From assembly GCA_027924585.1 (NCBI GenBank), contig BSBM01000370.1:24299501-24363500 (forward strand): a DNA stretch of 64,000 bases, in the 5' to 3' direction. Positions 22,324-34,600 of the stretch are shown piece after piece (position 1 is the first letter of the stretch; every line of letters begins with the position of its first letter). The translations under genes and the position numbers were made by a program. This DNA is from Larix kaempferi. Lineage: Eukaryota > Streptophyta > Pinopsida > Pinales > Pinaceae. Under the pieces are notes generated by a model. The model did not search any database, had not been told where the DNA came from, and saw only the letters and a program-made list of their open reading frames with translations.

Positions 22324-24465
22324 TCCATATACAGAAAAATCGTCCATGTAAACCTCAACACACTCATGAATGAGATCTGCAAAGATGGCCAAAACAGCCC
22401 TCTGAAAGGTAGCTGGGGCATTACATAAGCCAAAAGGTAAAACTTTGTAGGCATAGGTGCCCCAGGGACATGTAAAGGTGGTTTTGTCTTGGTCTTCGTT
22501 TGCAATACTAATCTGATTATAACCACTGAAGCCATCTAAAAATGAAAAATATTCCTTTCCAGCTAAAGCATCCAGTACTTGATCAATGAAAGGCAATGGA
22601 AAATAGTCTTTTAAAGTTGCCTTATTCAACTCCCTGTAATCGATACATATGCGCCATTTACCATTTTTTTTAGGAACAACAACCAAGGGTGAGACCCATT
22701 GGCTGTCGGAGATGGGGTAAATAAATCCCACTTTTAACAACTTCTGTAACTCGTCTTTGACTATTTCCTTTAGCATAGGGTTCATTCTGCGTTGTGGCTG
22801 TCTCAGAGGTCGTATTGTGTCATCTAGGTAAATGTGGTGTGTGCATGTCTCAGGATGAATGCCTGGCATATCAGTGTACTCCCAGGCAAATGCATGGGAA
22901 TATTTATTCAGCAAAGTGGTAAACTGTTCTTCCTGTGATGTGGTAAGATGTGCACCTATGTTCAAAGTTTTGCCTGGACTGATTTCTACAGTTTTACTGT
23001 GAATATCGGTGATGGAATGAACATTAAAAACGTCATGGAGTGCTAATGCTAGGGAATGAACATTGCAATTTTCCTGGAAATTATGACCCATAACTTGTTC
23101 TGCTACAGCATATTCCATATCTCGTAATTCTGCAGAAATATCAGGCTCAGCAATGAAATAATCCAGTAGATCTTCGTGGTTGTCTTCCTGAAAATCGAAG
23201 TACTGTTTTATACTCAGAACAGGCTGAATTACCTCTTCTTCTTGTTCTTTGGTTTCACTAATCCATGACAGCTGATCTAATGTGGAAGGTCGTTGGGCAG
23301 AAGGGTAAAGTGCAATCTGTTTCCTCTCTGTCCCATGCGAAATGAGCATGCTTCCTGATCGACATCCTATGAAAGCATCTGCTGTTGCTAGCCAGGGTCT
23401 GCCAAGGATCAATGGGTGACCTCCTAAGTTAGATTTTGGCTGTAGGACTATAAAATCAACAGGATATTCCCAGGAGTTTAAAGAAACAATAATATCTTCC
23501 AAGACCCCTTCAGGTGTAATTTTAGACCTATCAACTAATTCTAAGACAGTGGTGGTGGGTCTGAGATTTGTCAAGTGAAGGTAATTCATTGTCTCTAGTG
23601 TCATGACGTTAATGGCGGCACCTAAATCGATCAATGTTTTTGGGATGGAAAAATTATTAATAGTAATTGTAACCATCGGAATTCCAGGATCTACATACTT
23701 TTCAATGAAAACGGTGTTGGACATTAACCCTGCTAGATTGCCTACCACATGAATTTTCAATGGATCCTTCCTTCTTTTATTAAGACAGAGTTCCTTAACT
23801 GTTTTAGTGTAAATCGGGATATCTTTTATAGCCTGCAGTAAAGGAATTTTAACATATACATTTGTTAACTCATTCAGAACATCGAAGTCAGGTAAGGAAA
23901 TCGAAGGTTTCTCTTTGACTAACCTCTCAGGAAAAGGAGGTGGATAAGATGTTATTGTGTTCCCTCGTTGACTGTGATTTTCTGACTGAGATTTTTCTGT
24001 ATTCAATTTTTTTGGAGTTTTGTCTTTTTCTGGTGGTTCTTCTAAGATAACAGGAGATTGTTTTTCCAAGGTTTTCCTAGATCTCAAATTGATATTTTGC
24101 AGTGGGAGAATGGAGTAGGGAAGCACTGTTCCATCATCAACATTATACATAGGTCTGTCGGTTTTATTATTTGGATTTGGAATTGGCTGAGCTGGGAGTT
24201 GTGTAGGCCGAGGTGGAGGCTGATTAGATGGCAACTGAAGTTGTTGAGGTGGTGTACCCAATTGAGGAGCCATGTTATTGGGCTGTTGAAAAGATGGATT
24301 TTGAAAAGATGGGGCTTGGACTTGATGCTGCTGGTATTGAGGATAGGCAGAAGGTTGTTGATAGGGCTGCAAATAAGCCTGCTGATATGTCTGATTACCA
24401 TGGGCATACCCTCTCCAATTTGGAGCAGATTGGGCTAATGGAGGAGACCAAGTTTGCCAAGGCAT
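22319..24465 (-). pseudogene. pol: Gypsy pol, N-terminal part: linker, protease, RT
   Basis: The 24465 start is simply the first Met after an in-frame stop at 24517; the frame continues from gag. A Pro/Gln-rich linker (residues about 1-110) is followed by the aspartic protease: LIDLGAAINVM as the active-site loop, then HPLILGRPWL. RT comes next with VSPLVVVPKKNGKWRICIDY, FSFLDGFSGYNQI, LPFGLCNAPATFQR and the catalytic VYMDDFSVYG. RT would copy the element RNA, and protease would cut the polyprotein. The fragment ends at the copy A insertion; beyond 22319 the frame runs into foreign LTR sequence. RT finger, palm and catalytic motifs look intact. Confidence 0.93.
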
Positions 24466-24516
24466 GGGTGCATTCCATGAATTCTGAACAGGAGTCTGAT
24501 AATTTGTATTAAATTG

Positions 24517-25116
24517 CTACATAGGATCTTGAGACATACCTGAGAATCGTGGCTGCCAAGGTCTCCGTTGTCCCATGAAGTAAAGAGACTCCATGCTGTG
24601 ATTTTCCTCCAGTCGAACTGCCTGCAATTCCTTCAATCTAGGGCAATCATCAATTTTGTGATTAAAAGTGCATAAGCCACAAATTTCAACAGTATTTAAA
24701 GGACATTCTCTAAGTGGGTGTTTCTTTCTACATTTAGGACAAAAAATAGACAAAGCCTGATCTTGTTGGTCCTGTTGTTCTTGCCTCTTCTTGGTTTTTG
24801 TTGCCTCAACTTGTGTGCCTAAGGTGCTTAATAAATCAGTCTTGAAATCTTCTAGCAGATTCCCAAGCTCAGCTCTAGAAATACCACTGTTTGCAGATTT
24901 AGTTGCTTTGGTATTGCTATCTCTTTTCCCAGTTCGAGCCTTTCCTCTGGAATATTTCTGACATAAGTCCTGTATCTCATCAAAAGGAAGGTAAGAAATG
25001 TCACCTTTGCCCATAACATTTAAAATATCCAAATACTCTTCTCTTATTCCTTTCAAAAATATTGTTCTAATCATTTCAGGTGTTAAAGAATTGTATTTAG
25101 ATTTCTGTAAATTGTA
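24517..25116 (-). pseudogene. gag: Gypsy gag, nucleocapsid part with two zinc knuckles
   Basis: The same frame as the upstream gag and downstream pro-pol, separated from them by an in-frame TAA (about 25117) and TAG (24517). It begins YNLQKSKYNSLTPEM, the end of the capsid domain. A Lys/Gln-rich stretch follows (KTKKRQEQQDQQDQ), then two knuckles CPKCRKKHPLREC and CGLCTFNHKIDDC, each C-x2-C-x3-H-x4-C, one residue shorter than the usual CCHC. Such knuckles bind the genomic RNA. Each stop needs only one base change from a sense codon, so these look like late nonsense mutations, not programmed stops. Confidence 0.85.
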
Positions 25117-25799
25117 TTAGAATCTTTCCAAATACTCCTCCAAACTCTCATCTTCCTGTTGAGTCATGCCAAAAATGTCATCTTTCAGACCCTTTGATCT
25201 GCAATATGCCTGATATTTTCGAAGAAAGATTTTCCTCATGTCATCCCAGCTAGTGATAGAATGTTCTCCTAAACCCATGAACCATTTCAAGGCAGCTGCT
25301 TTAAGAGTAGCAGGGAAAAGACGAAGCTTATGGGTGTCATCAGTATACCCATAAGTTCGACACAAGATGTCAAATTCGAATAGGAAAGAGTCAGGATCTT
25401 CAGAGGTCATGCCATAAATTCGAATAGGAAAGAGTCAGGATCTTCAGAGGGTGGAATATTCTTCATTTTCACCTCTTCCCCTAGGATAACGCTAGTGTCT
25501 AAGATAGGAAATTTAAAGGTGGCCTCCTGATCTTCTGTTATTCCTTCATCCCTCACATGTCTTCTCTCTTCTTCCCTTCTTTCTTCTTCCCTTCTCTCTT
25601 GTCTGCATTTGTTTTCTATTTCCAACATCCTCTCGTACTCCCTTCTCTGTTCTGCAGTTGGGCCTTTTGATGTTTCTTCCTCAGACATTTTGAACTTACC
25701 AACTGTTGAGATGAACCCTTTTGGAAGAGAAGCTCCTGTTATTTCTGTTTTTGGGGGGTTTTTAATAAATCTTCCTTTCTCGTCTCTTAGTCTAAACAT
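25117..25799 (-). pseudogene. gag: Gypsy gag, N-terminal and capsid part, frameshifted
   Basis: Starts at ATG 25799 (MFRLRDEKGRFIKNPP), with a charged coiled-coil-like run (RREERREEERR) at about residues 70-85. The capsid core contains FLFEFDILCRTYGYTDDTHKLRLFPATL in two pieces, then ALKWFMGLG and SITSWDDMRKIFLRKY, the plant retrotransposon Gag core. The frame breaks where a 35-bp segment is repeated at a 44-bp spacing (25372 and 25416), so EDPDSFLFEF is encoded twice in different frames. A TAA ends the second piece. The protein cannot be made whole from this copy. Confidence 0.87.
25372..25450. repeat. 35-bp direct repeat, 44-bp spacing, in gag
   Basis: AAATTCGAATAGGAAAGAGT and the 15 bases after it occur at 25372 and again at 25416 with a 9-bp filler. 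The period of 44 is not a multiple of three and breaks gag. Confidence 0.9.
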
Positions 25800-25884
25800 A
25801 AAAGTGAAATCTAATCTATATTTTTGTTTGAAAGTTTTGTTTTTATCAGAAAACTAAAGTTTCTAAGCCTGCTTCTACAATGCC

Positions 25885-25902
25885 TCCCCGGCAACGGCGC
25901 CA
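25885..25902 (-). promoter_or_regulatory. Primer binding site of the gypsy element (tRNA-Asp)
   Basis: TCCCCGGCAACGGCGCCA on the + strand is the tRNA-Asp 3' end itself, so the minus-strand transcript carries the complement. It is three bases inside the LTR end at 25906 and is the same primer used by family X. Confidence 0.92.
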
Positions 25903-25905
25903 AAA

Positions 25906-26955
25906 TGTTGGGCTTCAATCCACTAATGCAGATCGAACCTTAAATTTATATATCAATCCGGGTCTGTAAGCTTAGAGGCATATCCAAGTTTTAGGACCTA
26001 GAGCTAGACTTGTTTGGTTAACCTAATTTTTTGTGAATTGAACCTACTGTCTAATGAGAAGTACTGCAACTTTAAAGATACAAAAATCCTTTTACAGGGA
26101 TAGCTTCATCTGTTCTTTAAATGCACAGCAATCTATTTAGGAAGCAATTTAACAATGAAAGAACTGATATAATGAAAGCAATTTAACAATGATTCTAACC
26201 CTAACAATCCACTAATGCATGAACAATTAATCATTAAATTCCCTTACAGGACATTGTTCGTAATTGATAGTTGTTCAAAACACTTCCTCTTCAGGTGAGC
26301 AGCAATATATGATATGTCAAGATCACAGTCAGAACCGTTCCTTTAACATTTATCAGAGTAGAAGGAAGAGCTCGTAGAAATGTAAGTGGTATATAGCATT
26401 AACGAAATCGTGGCTTGAACTATTTAAATGAAAACAGACCAATAATAAAATCAATTGAAAACTAACTAAATTCGTTCTACAACGATATGCTAGCTACTAC
26501 AGAATTAACACATACCAATGGTTCGATCTAAATCGCATGCATCAATTAAATCGTTGCAAACAGATAAATCGCATACACTAGCAATGTAATGGTGTGAGAA
26601 CTCAACAATGGGGGCCCTCCAGTGCCTTGTTCCACACACAGTCGAAAATTTACAAAATTGAAAGTCTAATTATATTCACCATAAATCGATTACAGAGTAA
26701 AACCACGCAGTTCAGAAGCAGTCTGCGTTCTTCCCAAAATCGTGATTATCAATCCAATGTTTTGTGAAATATTTATACAAATTCAAAAGAAAACTGGAAA
26801 TGCTATAATCTTGCAAACTAATTAATGAACATAGCCATCGAGATCCTCATGCAGAATCGTGAAACTCAACAGAATCCAAACTGCCCTGCTTTTGTGCTGA
26901 GTGGTAGCACAGGTGGTCATCTTTGACCGACTTTGACTTGCCACCTGTGAGCGCC
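25906..26955 (-). repeat. Probable 5' LTR of the gypsy element
   Basis: Begins TGTTGGGCTTC on the + strand, the LTR 3' end in element orientation, three bases from the PBS. A minus-strand TATAAATA lies near 26764..26771. The far end is uncertain: a possible terminus is GCCACA near 26955, before the sequence changes character, but no second LTR is available in the window to compare. Confidence 0.5.
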
Positions 26956-27855
26956 ACATCATCTATTCGTTGGAAATTCGTCCATCCTTAGACACTGAGG
27001 ATCTTTCCTCCATCTTTCGGTTAATGCCTAGCTGTCCTATAAGTGCTCAACTTTGGAGACATTACGGGAAGTTAGAACATCCTGTAATTTTTAAAAACCT
27101 TAGTTTAAATGCTCTAAAAACCTCAAAATTCAATTTGTTAACAAGCAATGACATTAATACCTTTTTAAACAAAGTCTGTGGTGAACTACAAGCTTTATAG
27201 ATTGGTATGAGGGTTTAATGGAGGAAAATGGAGGATATTTGGATGACAAAAAGAGGTCAAAATGGTGCGCAACAGGGAGTTGTCTGGAGTTTATCAGATA
27301 TCAAACTAAAGTGATTGTCAATCAATTCCTAATCACTGCAGACTCTGAATAGGTGATTTCAATCAGTGTCGAGCAAGATCTAGTTAACTCCATGATGAGG
27401 AATGCGCCCTCCTCTTGCATGGGCGACTTTTATAGGTGGAGGCTCTCGATTTGATGGTGATAATTACAAGGAGGGATCACCTACCTCATGGAGAGGTGGC
27501 GCAATCCCCATCCTTTGGCTCTCAAACAAACTCCAACCACTTTCTAGTTCAATTCCCTCTCAACAAGAAGTCGCCCTCCTTGGGAATTGTGCCCCCCTCT
27601 GCATGTATTTATCTATTTAAGAGAGCAATGTTCACCTCTCTTCTCCTCTGAAGGTGGAACCTCTGCTCCTCTATTGTGTAATATTTTACTGAGTTATTGA
27701 GTAATAAAAGAAGGCTTTGGAGGCTAGTCCTAACGTGCTCTGTGGAGGTTTGATGTACCATGCTCTACATATGAGGTAACCTGTGTCTATTTCTTAAATT
27801 TTGTTCATTGTTGAGATGTATATGTCTGTCAAGACAAATTAGTTTCAGTAAGAAT
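26956..27855 (+). other. Unassigned stretch with an LTR-like promoter/polyA block
   Basis: An open frame at 26970..27200 (76 codons, starts MEIRPSLDTEDL) resembles nothing I recognise. Further on, TATTTAA at 27614..27620 is followed 82 bp later by AATAAA at 27703..27708, the spacing seen in LTRs. This may be the edge of another LTR, but its ends were not found. The sequence continues across the solo LTR into 31693. Confidence 0.35.
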
Positions 27856-30800
27856 TGTTATCACACAATCTCTAGTTGCTATAGAGGGATATCCCAATAG
27901 GGACGGACAGTAGAGGATGAGCAACCAGAAAGGTGTAACCAACAGCAGCCAGGTCCTCTGTCCAAGGGACAGAAGTCACACCGGACAAGGCTGCAGTCAC
28001 TTTAGACGAGGCACTTAGCCTAGTCAAAGGGGAGACCCACTCAACCGATTAAGGTTGAGACTCGACAATCAGACACCCAAACCAAAAAGTCAAACAAAGC
28101 GCAAGACAGAATGGATGACTAAGTGTGAGAATTTATCCAGCCTAGTGGAATCGAGATTCTGGATGGGAGGATGTACTAGATGAAACAAATTCAGATCTGA
28201 TTACACATATAATTGATGAATTTTATGAAAGATTAGAAGGCTGGAAATTAAATCAGCAAACAGAAAATTACTGGAAGAGTGGTTAGGGACCTTACCTATG
28301 GGGAAATGAAGCTCGTGATGATTTATCAATACATGGCAGAGATGGATAAGCAATTTAAACACATATTCCAGCAATTATAACTTGATTAAATGACTGATTT
28401 AAGACACAAAAAACAGACCAGCAAGCAGTGAAATTAACAGCCCTGGGGGAATGAGTTAATTTGTGGAAAAATGGACCTAGAGCAGTAAAAAAAAACGTTT
28501 ATAAGCACTTCCAACTGCGGATACTTGGTACTCTAAGGTCAAACGACGTTACGGAGCAGATTAAAGAGTACCCATAACCCCAAAATGCACCCAACAGGCT
28601 GAAAGAGAAAAACGCCCTAGAGGGGCATTTTTGGCAAAGTGACCAGTGCCTAAAAAGCGGGTAAATGGAGTCCAAATCAAATGAAATTCAGGATATTAGC
28701 TTCTAAGCATAAATCATTTGTGGGTTTTCAAAATAAACTAATTCTAACGGTGGATTTTGTAGATTTTATTTTTTAGAGATTTTATATGGGTTTTCTCTCT
28801 TAAACAAGATTCAGAAATTGAAATGCAAGAGAAGAAGAAGTAACACCTACTTGGAACTAGCTGATAATTCTGATTTTGAAGAGGTTTGTACGTCCCGAAG
28901 ATCAAATAGCAACAGTTGAAGATGTCCCAACTGAAATCGATTTGCTCTCTCCCCACCAACTTGTCCTCCTTGCCTGCAAACACCAATGGACAAGAAAATC
29001 AAATTAGTGTTGACAAACAAGTAAATCTACAACAATACAAAGAAGAATGAGGAAAAATGTTTGGCTGGAATGGCAAAAACACTTCCCTTGTGATACCGAT
29101 CCGGAGAATGGAGCAACAGTGGTAAACAAATGGTGCGCCCTCCTCCAAGACTTTGCTTGCTGCAAACAATGGTGAGAAATATAGTGCTGGAAACAAACAC
29201 CAACTACAAGTAGTGCATCAAGATAGTATGGCAATCTACAACATCAAGAAGCTATCACACAAGAGCCAAGTAGAGCAGCAACGTTTCTCTTTTATTCCAA
29301 CTCTAAAAAATGCCAAGAGGCCCTACAAATGGAGTGAGTGCCTTCTCTTATAGAGAATGGCCACTCTTAAAACTCATTTCCCCCCAAAATGGAGGGGTGA
29401 GATCAATCCCCATCAACAAAAACGAATGGAGGAGATTGAGCCAAGGAGGGGGTGCGAATTGTCCATCTAAAGCACACATGTGGAGGATGGGTCCTTTTGT
29501 GGGGCCCATAAAATACATAAAAATGTGGTTGGGGGATGCCTATGGGCTATTTTAGCCCCCCCATACCACTTGGACAAAGTCCCATTACAAATTTTTTTAC
29601 AAAATATGAAGTTCTACATAGTCAAAAATGCCCCTCTATGGGCAAATTCGCCCCTCATGGTGAGCTAGGCAAGATGAGGGCCCCACAACATAAATCTAAT
29701 GTCCAAACATTACCAAAATTACCTTAGGAATTAGCTTTACCTTTGCCAACCATTGATTTTGCCATTTGCCTATAGTTGCCTTAGTCAAATTCTGATTTTC
29801 CATGTAATTTTTGCTGGTTTATATGGCTAAAGCTGAAAATTGGGCTTTTGACGCACTTTTATTGCCCGGATTACCGAACCGTCTGCTGCAATGCGATCGT
29901 GGACCCCAAAAGTAGTAAGGATGACCACTCGAACAACCTCGATCCATCACTTTGGCATTATTTGCCCAATATCCATAATTTTTAATTAAAATGGGTCAAA
30001 GTTGACCAATAATAATTAAAAATTTCTCAAACGCTTCAGTACTTTGCAATTCCGACACTTGCATGCTAATATGGGATCCCTGTAGATAATAATTGATCAA
30101 AATCGAAATTCCGATCGCAACATTTTTTCGGGCCCATTTTTGGCCTAGTAAACCCAGTTTGACCAAGTCAAATCTGGTCAACAATAGTGCTAGATGAACC
30201 TGTATGCCAGCATGAGGTGACAAGGCTCAATTATACGAGTTAGTACATTACTAAGCAGTATAATGATAACATGGTGATCAAAAATACATTAAATCCCGAG
30301 ATAATACAAGGCCTTGGTGAAGTGGGCCCACCACCTCCAAAAGACTAAGATGCTATGCACATCAATAGAATTAACCACCTTGCTGACTCTAGGTGATGTG
30401 GGCAACAAAGCAAAGGATATGGGAAGACAAGGATAAAGATCATGCGACCCTTTGGACAACTCGGGAAAGCAGGGTCCACTGAGGTAAGTATGCCATGACA
30501 AAACACGGGGAAGGGCGGTGCCTCACAAATGGGTATAGTGCAGGGAAACCACCACTAATCATCTAACAAGTATCTCACAACTCACATCCGTATCCGAAGA
30601 CTCCGTGAGGTTCTTTTCTAGAGCCGCTAAACTGGGTGTCCGGTAAACTGTAACTTGAGACTCTAGGGGGCAATCTTGAGCTTGTCCCTTGCTCCTTCTC
30701 ACCTCCTTGTCTCGCAGGACTAGGTGAGGAATAACCACTACAAATGCTGACATGTATAGCTGACCAAAATCCATATGTGTTCATAAACACATTGCATGGA

Positions 30801-31687
30801 TTTTACAATGAGTTTCATACTTAGCCCTTTTTTGGCGAGGTTTTACAATTTACAATACAATGGCCTTTTTAGCCTGATTTACATTTCATTTCTTCATTTC
30901 TTCATTTCTTCAAGGCCCTCTTGGGCTACATACATATCTCAAAAGATATAAACATGGTGCTCATACTGCAAAGGTAATGGGGGTGAGTAATACAAGCTTC
31001 GATGACCAATGGGGAGCACCCGGTGAGGCTACACAATCCTAACTGCATTGCAACATCGGGGGCAACCAACAGGAGCAAATCCTAGGTCTAACCGTGTATC
31101 TCACACACTAAAGAGTCGAGGCACAATAAACAGGGAGTCATGACAAACTCAGAGATCAATGGGGAATGGGGTCCTTGGGATCACAAATCAAAATCCAAGT
31201 CAGGGAAGAAGTGTCATGGATGAGTCGGATGGGTGGAGAAAGTGATAATGGTGCTAAAGTTAGCTACCGAGGGGCTAAATGATCAAGTCTATGCAAAGTA
31301 TAGAGGACATGACTCAGCGTGCATATACATAAGTCTAACTGGAGGGGTGGACTGACATCACCAAGGGCCCAATCACATCATATCATAGCTAGATCACCAA
31401 ATATATCATCTCATGCAAAGTTAGTGTACTAACAAGTATAAAGAAGTCTAATCTACAACATGAGCAATAATCAATATATGCAATACCTGCTACAAGGAAA
31501 GGTAACCCTGTGGTAGATGGTAAATCCAACTGTCTGTCCCCTCTGATATGTCTGCTAGGAGCAATCTGAACAAAACTGCCTCGTCTGAAGGCTGCTGATC
31601 TCTTGATCTGGGAAAAAAAGTACTGTGCGATCCTGAACCGCATAGTCTGCAGTGAAGAAGCTGTTGTCGACATAAAATGTGATAACA
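27856..31687 (-). repeat. Solo LTR of a diverged family X member (3832 bp)
   Basis: Starts TGTTATCACACAATC and ends AAATGTGATAACA, the family X termini in reverse orientation. AGAAT is duplicated exactly at 27851..27855 and 31688..31692. Inside, the minus strand has a TATA-like CTATAAGAG near 29346..29354, an AATAAA at 29291..29296, and stretches that line up with copy A (for example around 30850..30900 with GGCC...AAGGCC). There is no PBS or internal region, so the internal part was lost by LTR-LTR recombination. It is older and shorter than the copy A and B LTRs. Confidence 0.85.
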
Positions 31688-34600
31688 AGAATATCAAGTA
31701 ATACTTTATAGATTATTTGTTATTGTCGAATGGTAGAAGGATGCATAGGGACATATAGATTCTTCTTCAAATTCATGTCTTTTAGCTATTCTTTTTACTT
31801 GCTTACACAGATATCGTTGATCTCCTTGTGCAAGTGTTGTGAGGTTTTTGACATTTTGTAGGTGATCTAAGCTGGAAGAAGTAACAAGCAGGCTAGCTTG
31901 CCCATCTTCTAGTAATTTCGAATAGAGCTCCATCTCTCCAATCCATCAAGGGAACAACTCCATTGCCCAAAAAATAATGCTCAACCCCCATGGGTTTCAA
32001 CTTCTAGATCTACCATTTTCTCATCTGCTTTGGTTACTATTCTCTTTTCACATTTAGATCTTGCATTAAAAGTATTCTGATAAGTAGATCTAAATAAATT
32101 GCAATCTAGTACTTAAAATTTTTATTTGATCATCTAGATCTAGGTTGCTATCTCTCTATTTTATAAGTTTTAAAGTAGATCTAAAGAAGCAAGATGGAAG
32201 ATTTTCCTTTTTTTTTAAGTTCTAAATTTTTTATCAAGCAAGTTTAGTGCTTAATCATTTGTTTGCCATCTCTTAAAGAGGCAAGCAAAGATCCTAAGAA
32301 GGAAAGCTTTCTAGCTTGCCTTAGTTCATTTTTTCCATTTTGTAGCTAGTTAACTTGGAAAAAAAATTATAAATTTTTGTAGTGTGGCCAAATACACTTT
32401 TTAAGTCTTTTTTGGCCCTTTTATAACAAATAATGTTCGCTGATTTTTTATATTTTTTAGCAGGTTTTGACATTAAAGCGACCAAAAACTTGGATTTGGA
32501 AGCTTTCCTGGCCATCCGGGGAGCTTGTTCTACCCCCTTTTGCTTTCTACAATTTTTGTAAACTATCTTGGTACCTATTGATAAAGGACCAGCAGTATCT
32601 ATTTAGTTTATGTTGATGTAACAAGAAAAATAAAGAGAGATCAGCAGGCTATTCCAGCGCCTGCCCCCATCCCCCTAGGGAGGATTCGCACCATTTTTTA
32701 TTTTTTGCAAACTTTTTTATTTTTTTTCTTAGATTAGTTTCTTTAAGTTAGTAGTAATTAAATCACATCACAAAGCACACAAATGTCCTCAAAGGAATTT
32801 TTTAGATCTGATTTATTTATCTCATGTTTTGTGCTTTGTTTTACAATTGTTCCAACAAACCTTAATAAATTTTTCCCTTGCTTTCCCGAAGTACTACACC
32901 ATTTTTTGGTGTGTGGAAAAGAGATTCTTGGGCTTTAGTTTAGTTTGATAACTCCCCTCGCAATATTAAATAAAATCAATCAAGACTTGAAACCCGAAGT
33001 ATGCTCTTGACCGCTGCAACTTAGTCTAAACAGTTGTCTCAATCAGAAAAGGGTGAAGAGTGACTAGTTTTAATAGGGAAATCTTACAAAGTTTCAATCC
33101 TAAAGATTCGGGAGGTCGAGTGAGGCTAACTATAGAGTCAGCAGGCTGTCGTCAGAAGGTTCATCCTTGCTTGGTTGGACACTTAGTATAGCTATCACAA
33201 CGCCCATTCCAAAGGAACGATTCTAAGTTGGGCCAAACCCCAATAAACCCATTCCTTTAATACTCATTAATAAATTAAAATTTACAACAAGCCTTTGCAA
33301 TACTTTCACGACACAACACAACAAGCAATCGCATTTATATTCTCGGCACTGGTCATTATACTTTACAAATGTTTTAAATCCAAATCATAAAATGTCGTGA
33401 GTTTATCTATATCATGTGTTATGGTAATTAATTTCAATTGCAAATTGTGCTTGGTTGTAATATTTTTCCATATCCATCATTTAACTCCTAAAGCACCTTT
33501 TACTTGTTTTCATAGTTTAAAATCCTTAGATTATTTTCATAGGGACCACCCCCCTTGGCTTCACTAGGAATAGCCTAGACGGAGGAGTCAAGTAATCAGG
33601 TGACAGCACTTGACTCTTACTTGCCCTCAAGGAAACACCGAGTGGCTTGAAGGTTTCCTTCCGCGTTTCTTCATAGTTTAAAATCCTTAGATTATTTTCA
33701 TAGGGACCACCCCCCTTGGCTTCACTAGGAGTAGCCTAGACGGAGGAGTCAAGTAATCAGGTGACAACACTTGACTCTTACTTGCCCCCATGGAAACACC
33801 GAGCGGCTTGAAGGTTTCCTTCCGCGTTTCTTCCCAGGTGTGTATAGGCGGCAACACTATCCACGGAATCCACCATTTCCAAATTTATAATTTTGTCAAG
33901 TCTAAGGTTAATAACTGTTTATATATCATTTTTAGGCTTGTTTTTTGCTAGTTTATTTTCTGGAATTTATCATTTTGTAATAGTTTTAAAATATAAATAA
34001 ATTAGGCCTAAGAAGTGCTTAAATTGTTAATTATTTGCTTGGGTATTAGATTATTCAATTCATTGTAAAATTTATTTCATTTTTTTCATTGATAATAGAT
34101 TTACAGCAACCCTATGAATTGAAATAATTCAGCGAAATCATACATAGGGAATGATTTTAATCACTTGGTTCAATTCTGGAAATTTCTTGTGCATTTACAT
34201 CGTTTAATTTCCAGATTCATAGGATTTTGTGGGCTGTACTTTATCACTTAATTGGAAAATATGTTCACTAGAACCTTGCTTCATTTCATTAGAATAATCT
34301 TTAAAGCATATTTTCTCCATTTTCTTAAATGGTTGTCTTAATTTCTTAAATTTAATTGTACATTGAGCACTCATTCGAGCAATCATCTCATTGGATTCAT
34401 TAATTTAATTCACCCTCTTGAGTGCGATTTTAATCACTTCATACTTTTGGAATTTTCTTTGTTTTTTTCTGAATCATCTTAATTTTCAGATCTATAAAGA
34501 CTTTTATGGCTGAATTTATCATATTTCTGTTAAGTCTTTAAGTGGAATAATGCTTTACTTTATTATAGAATTCACTTCAAGCAACATTTCATTTCCTATT

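Larger units (their letters stand above)
1499..25905 (-). mobile_element. Athila-like Ty3/gypsy retrotransposon, internal region, split by copy A
   Basis: Read on the minus strand the order is PBS (25885..25902), gag, protease, RT, RNase H, integrase, which is the gypsy order. Protease has DLGA in place of D(S/T)GA, and RT has FLDGFSGYNQI and YMDDFSVYG. These forms are familiar from the plant Athila/Tat branch. The body is cut between RT and RNase H by the 18.6-kb family X array at 3683..22318. GTACG is duplicated at 3678..3682 and 22319..22323, and the coding frame continues across the junction once the insertion is ignored. gag carries a frameshifting duplication and two in-frame stops, so the copy was defective or ageing apart from the insertion. 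The 5' LTR begins at 25906; the 3' LTR is not identified. Confidence 0.85.

Noticed and set aside
27856-30271. A shorter solo LTR ending at GATAACA, 30271
   Set aside because: The bases after it (TGGTG) do not match the AGAAT on the left. The later end at 31687 has the longer TGTGATAACA terminus and a perfect AGAAT duplication.
31706-31933. Minus-strand 75-codon frame as a host gene
   Set aside because: Composition is protein-like, but I see no family motif, splice context or neighbour to support it.
33511-33832. CRISPR-like array
   Set aside because: Two tandem 161-bp units without spacers in a plant transposon region; not a CRISPR array.
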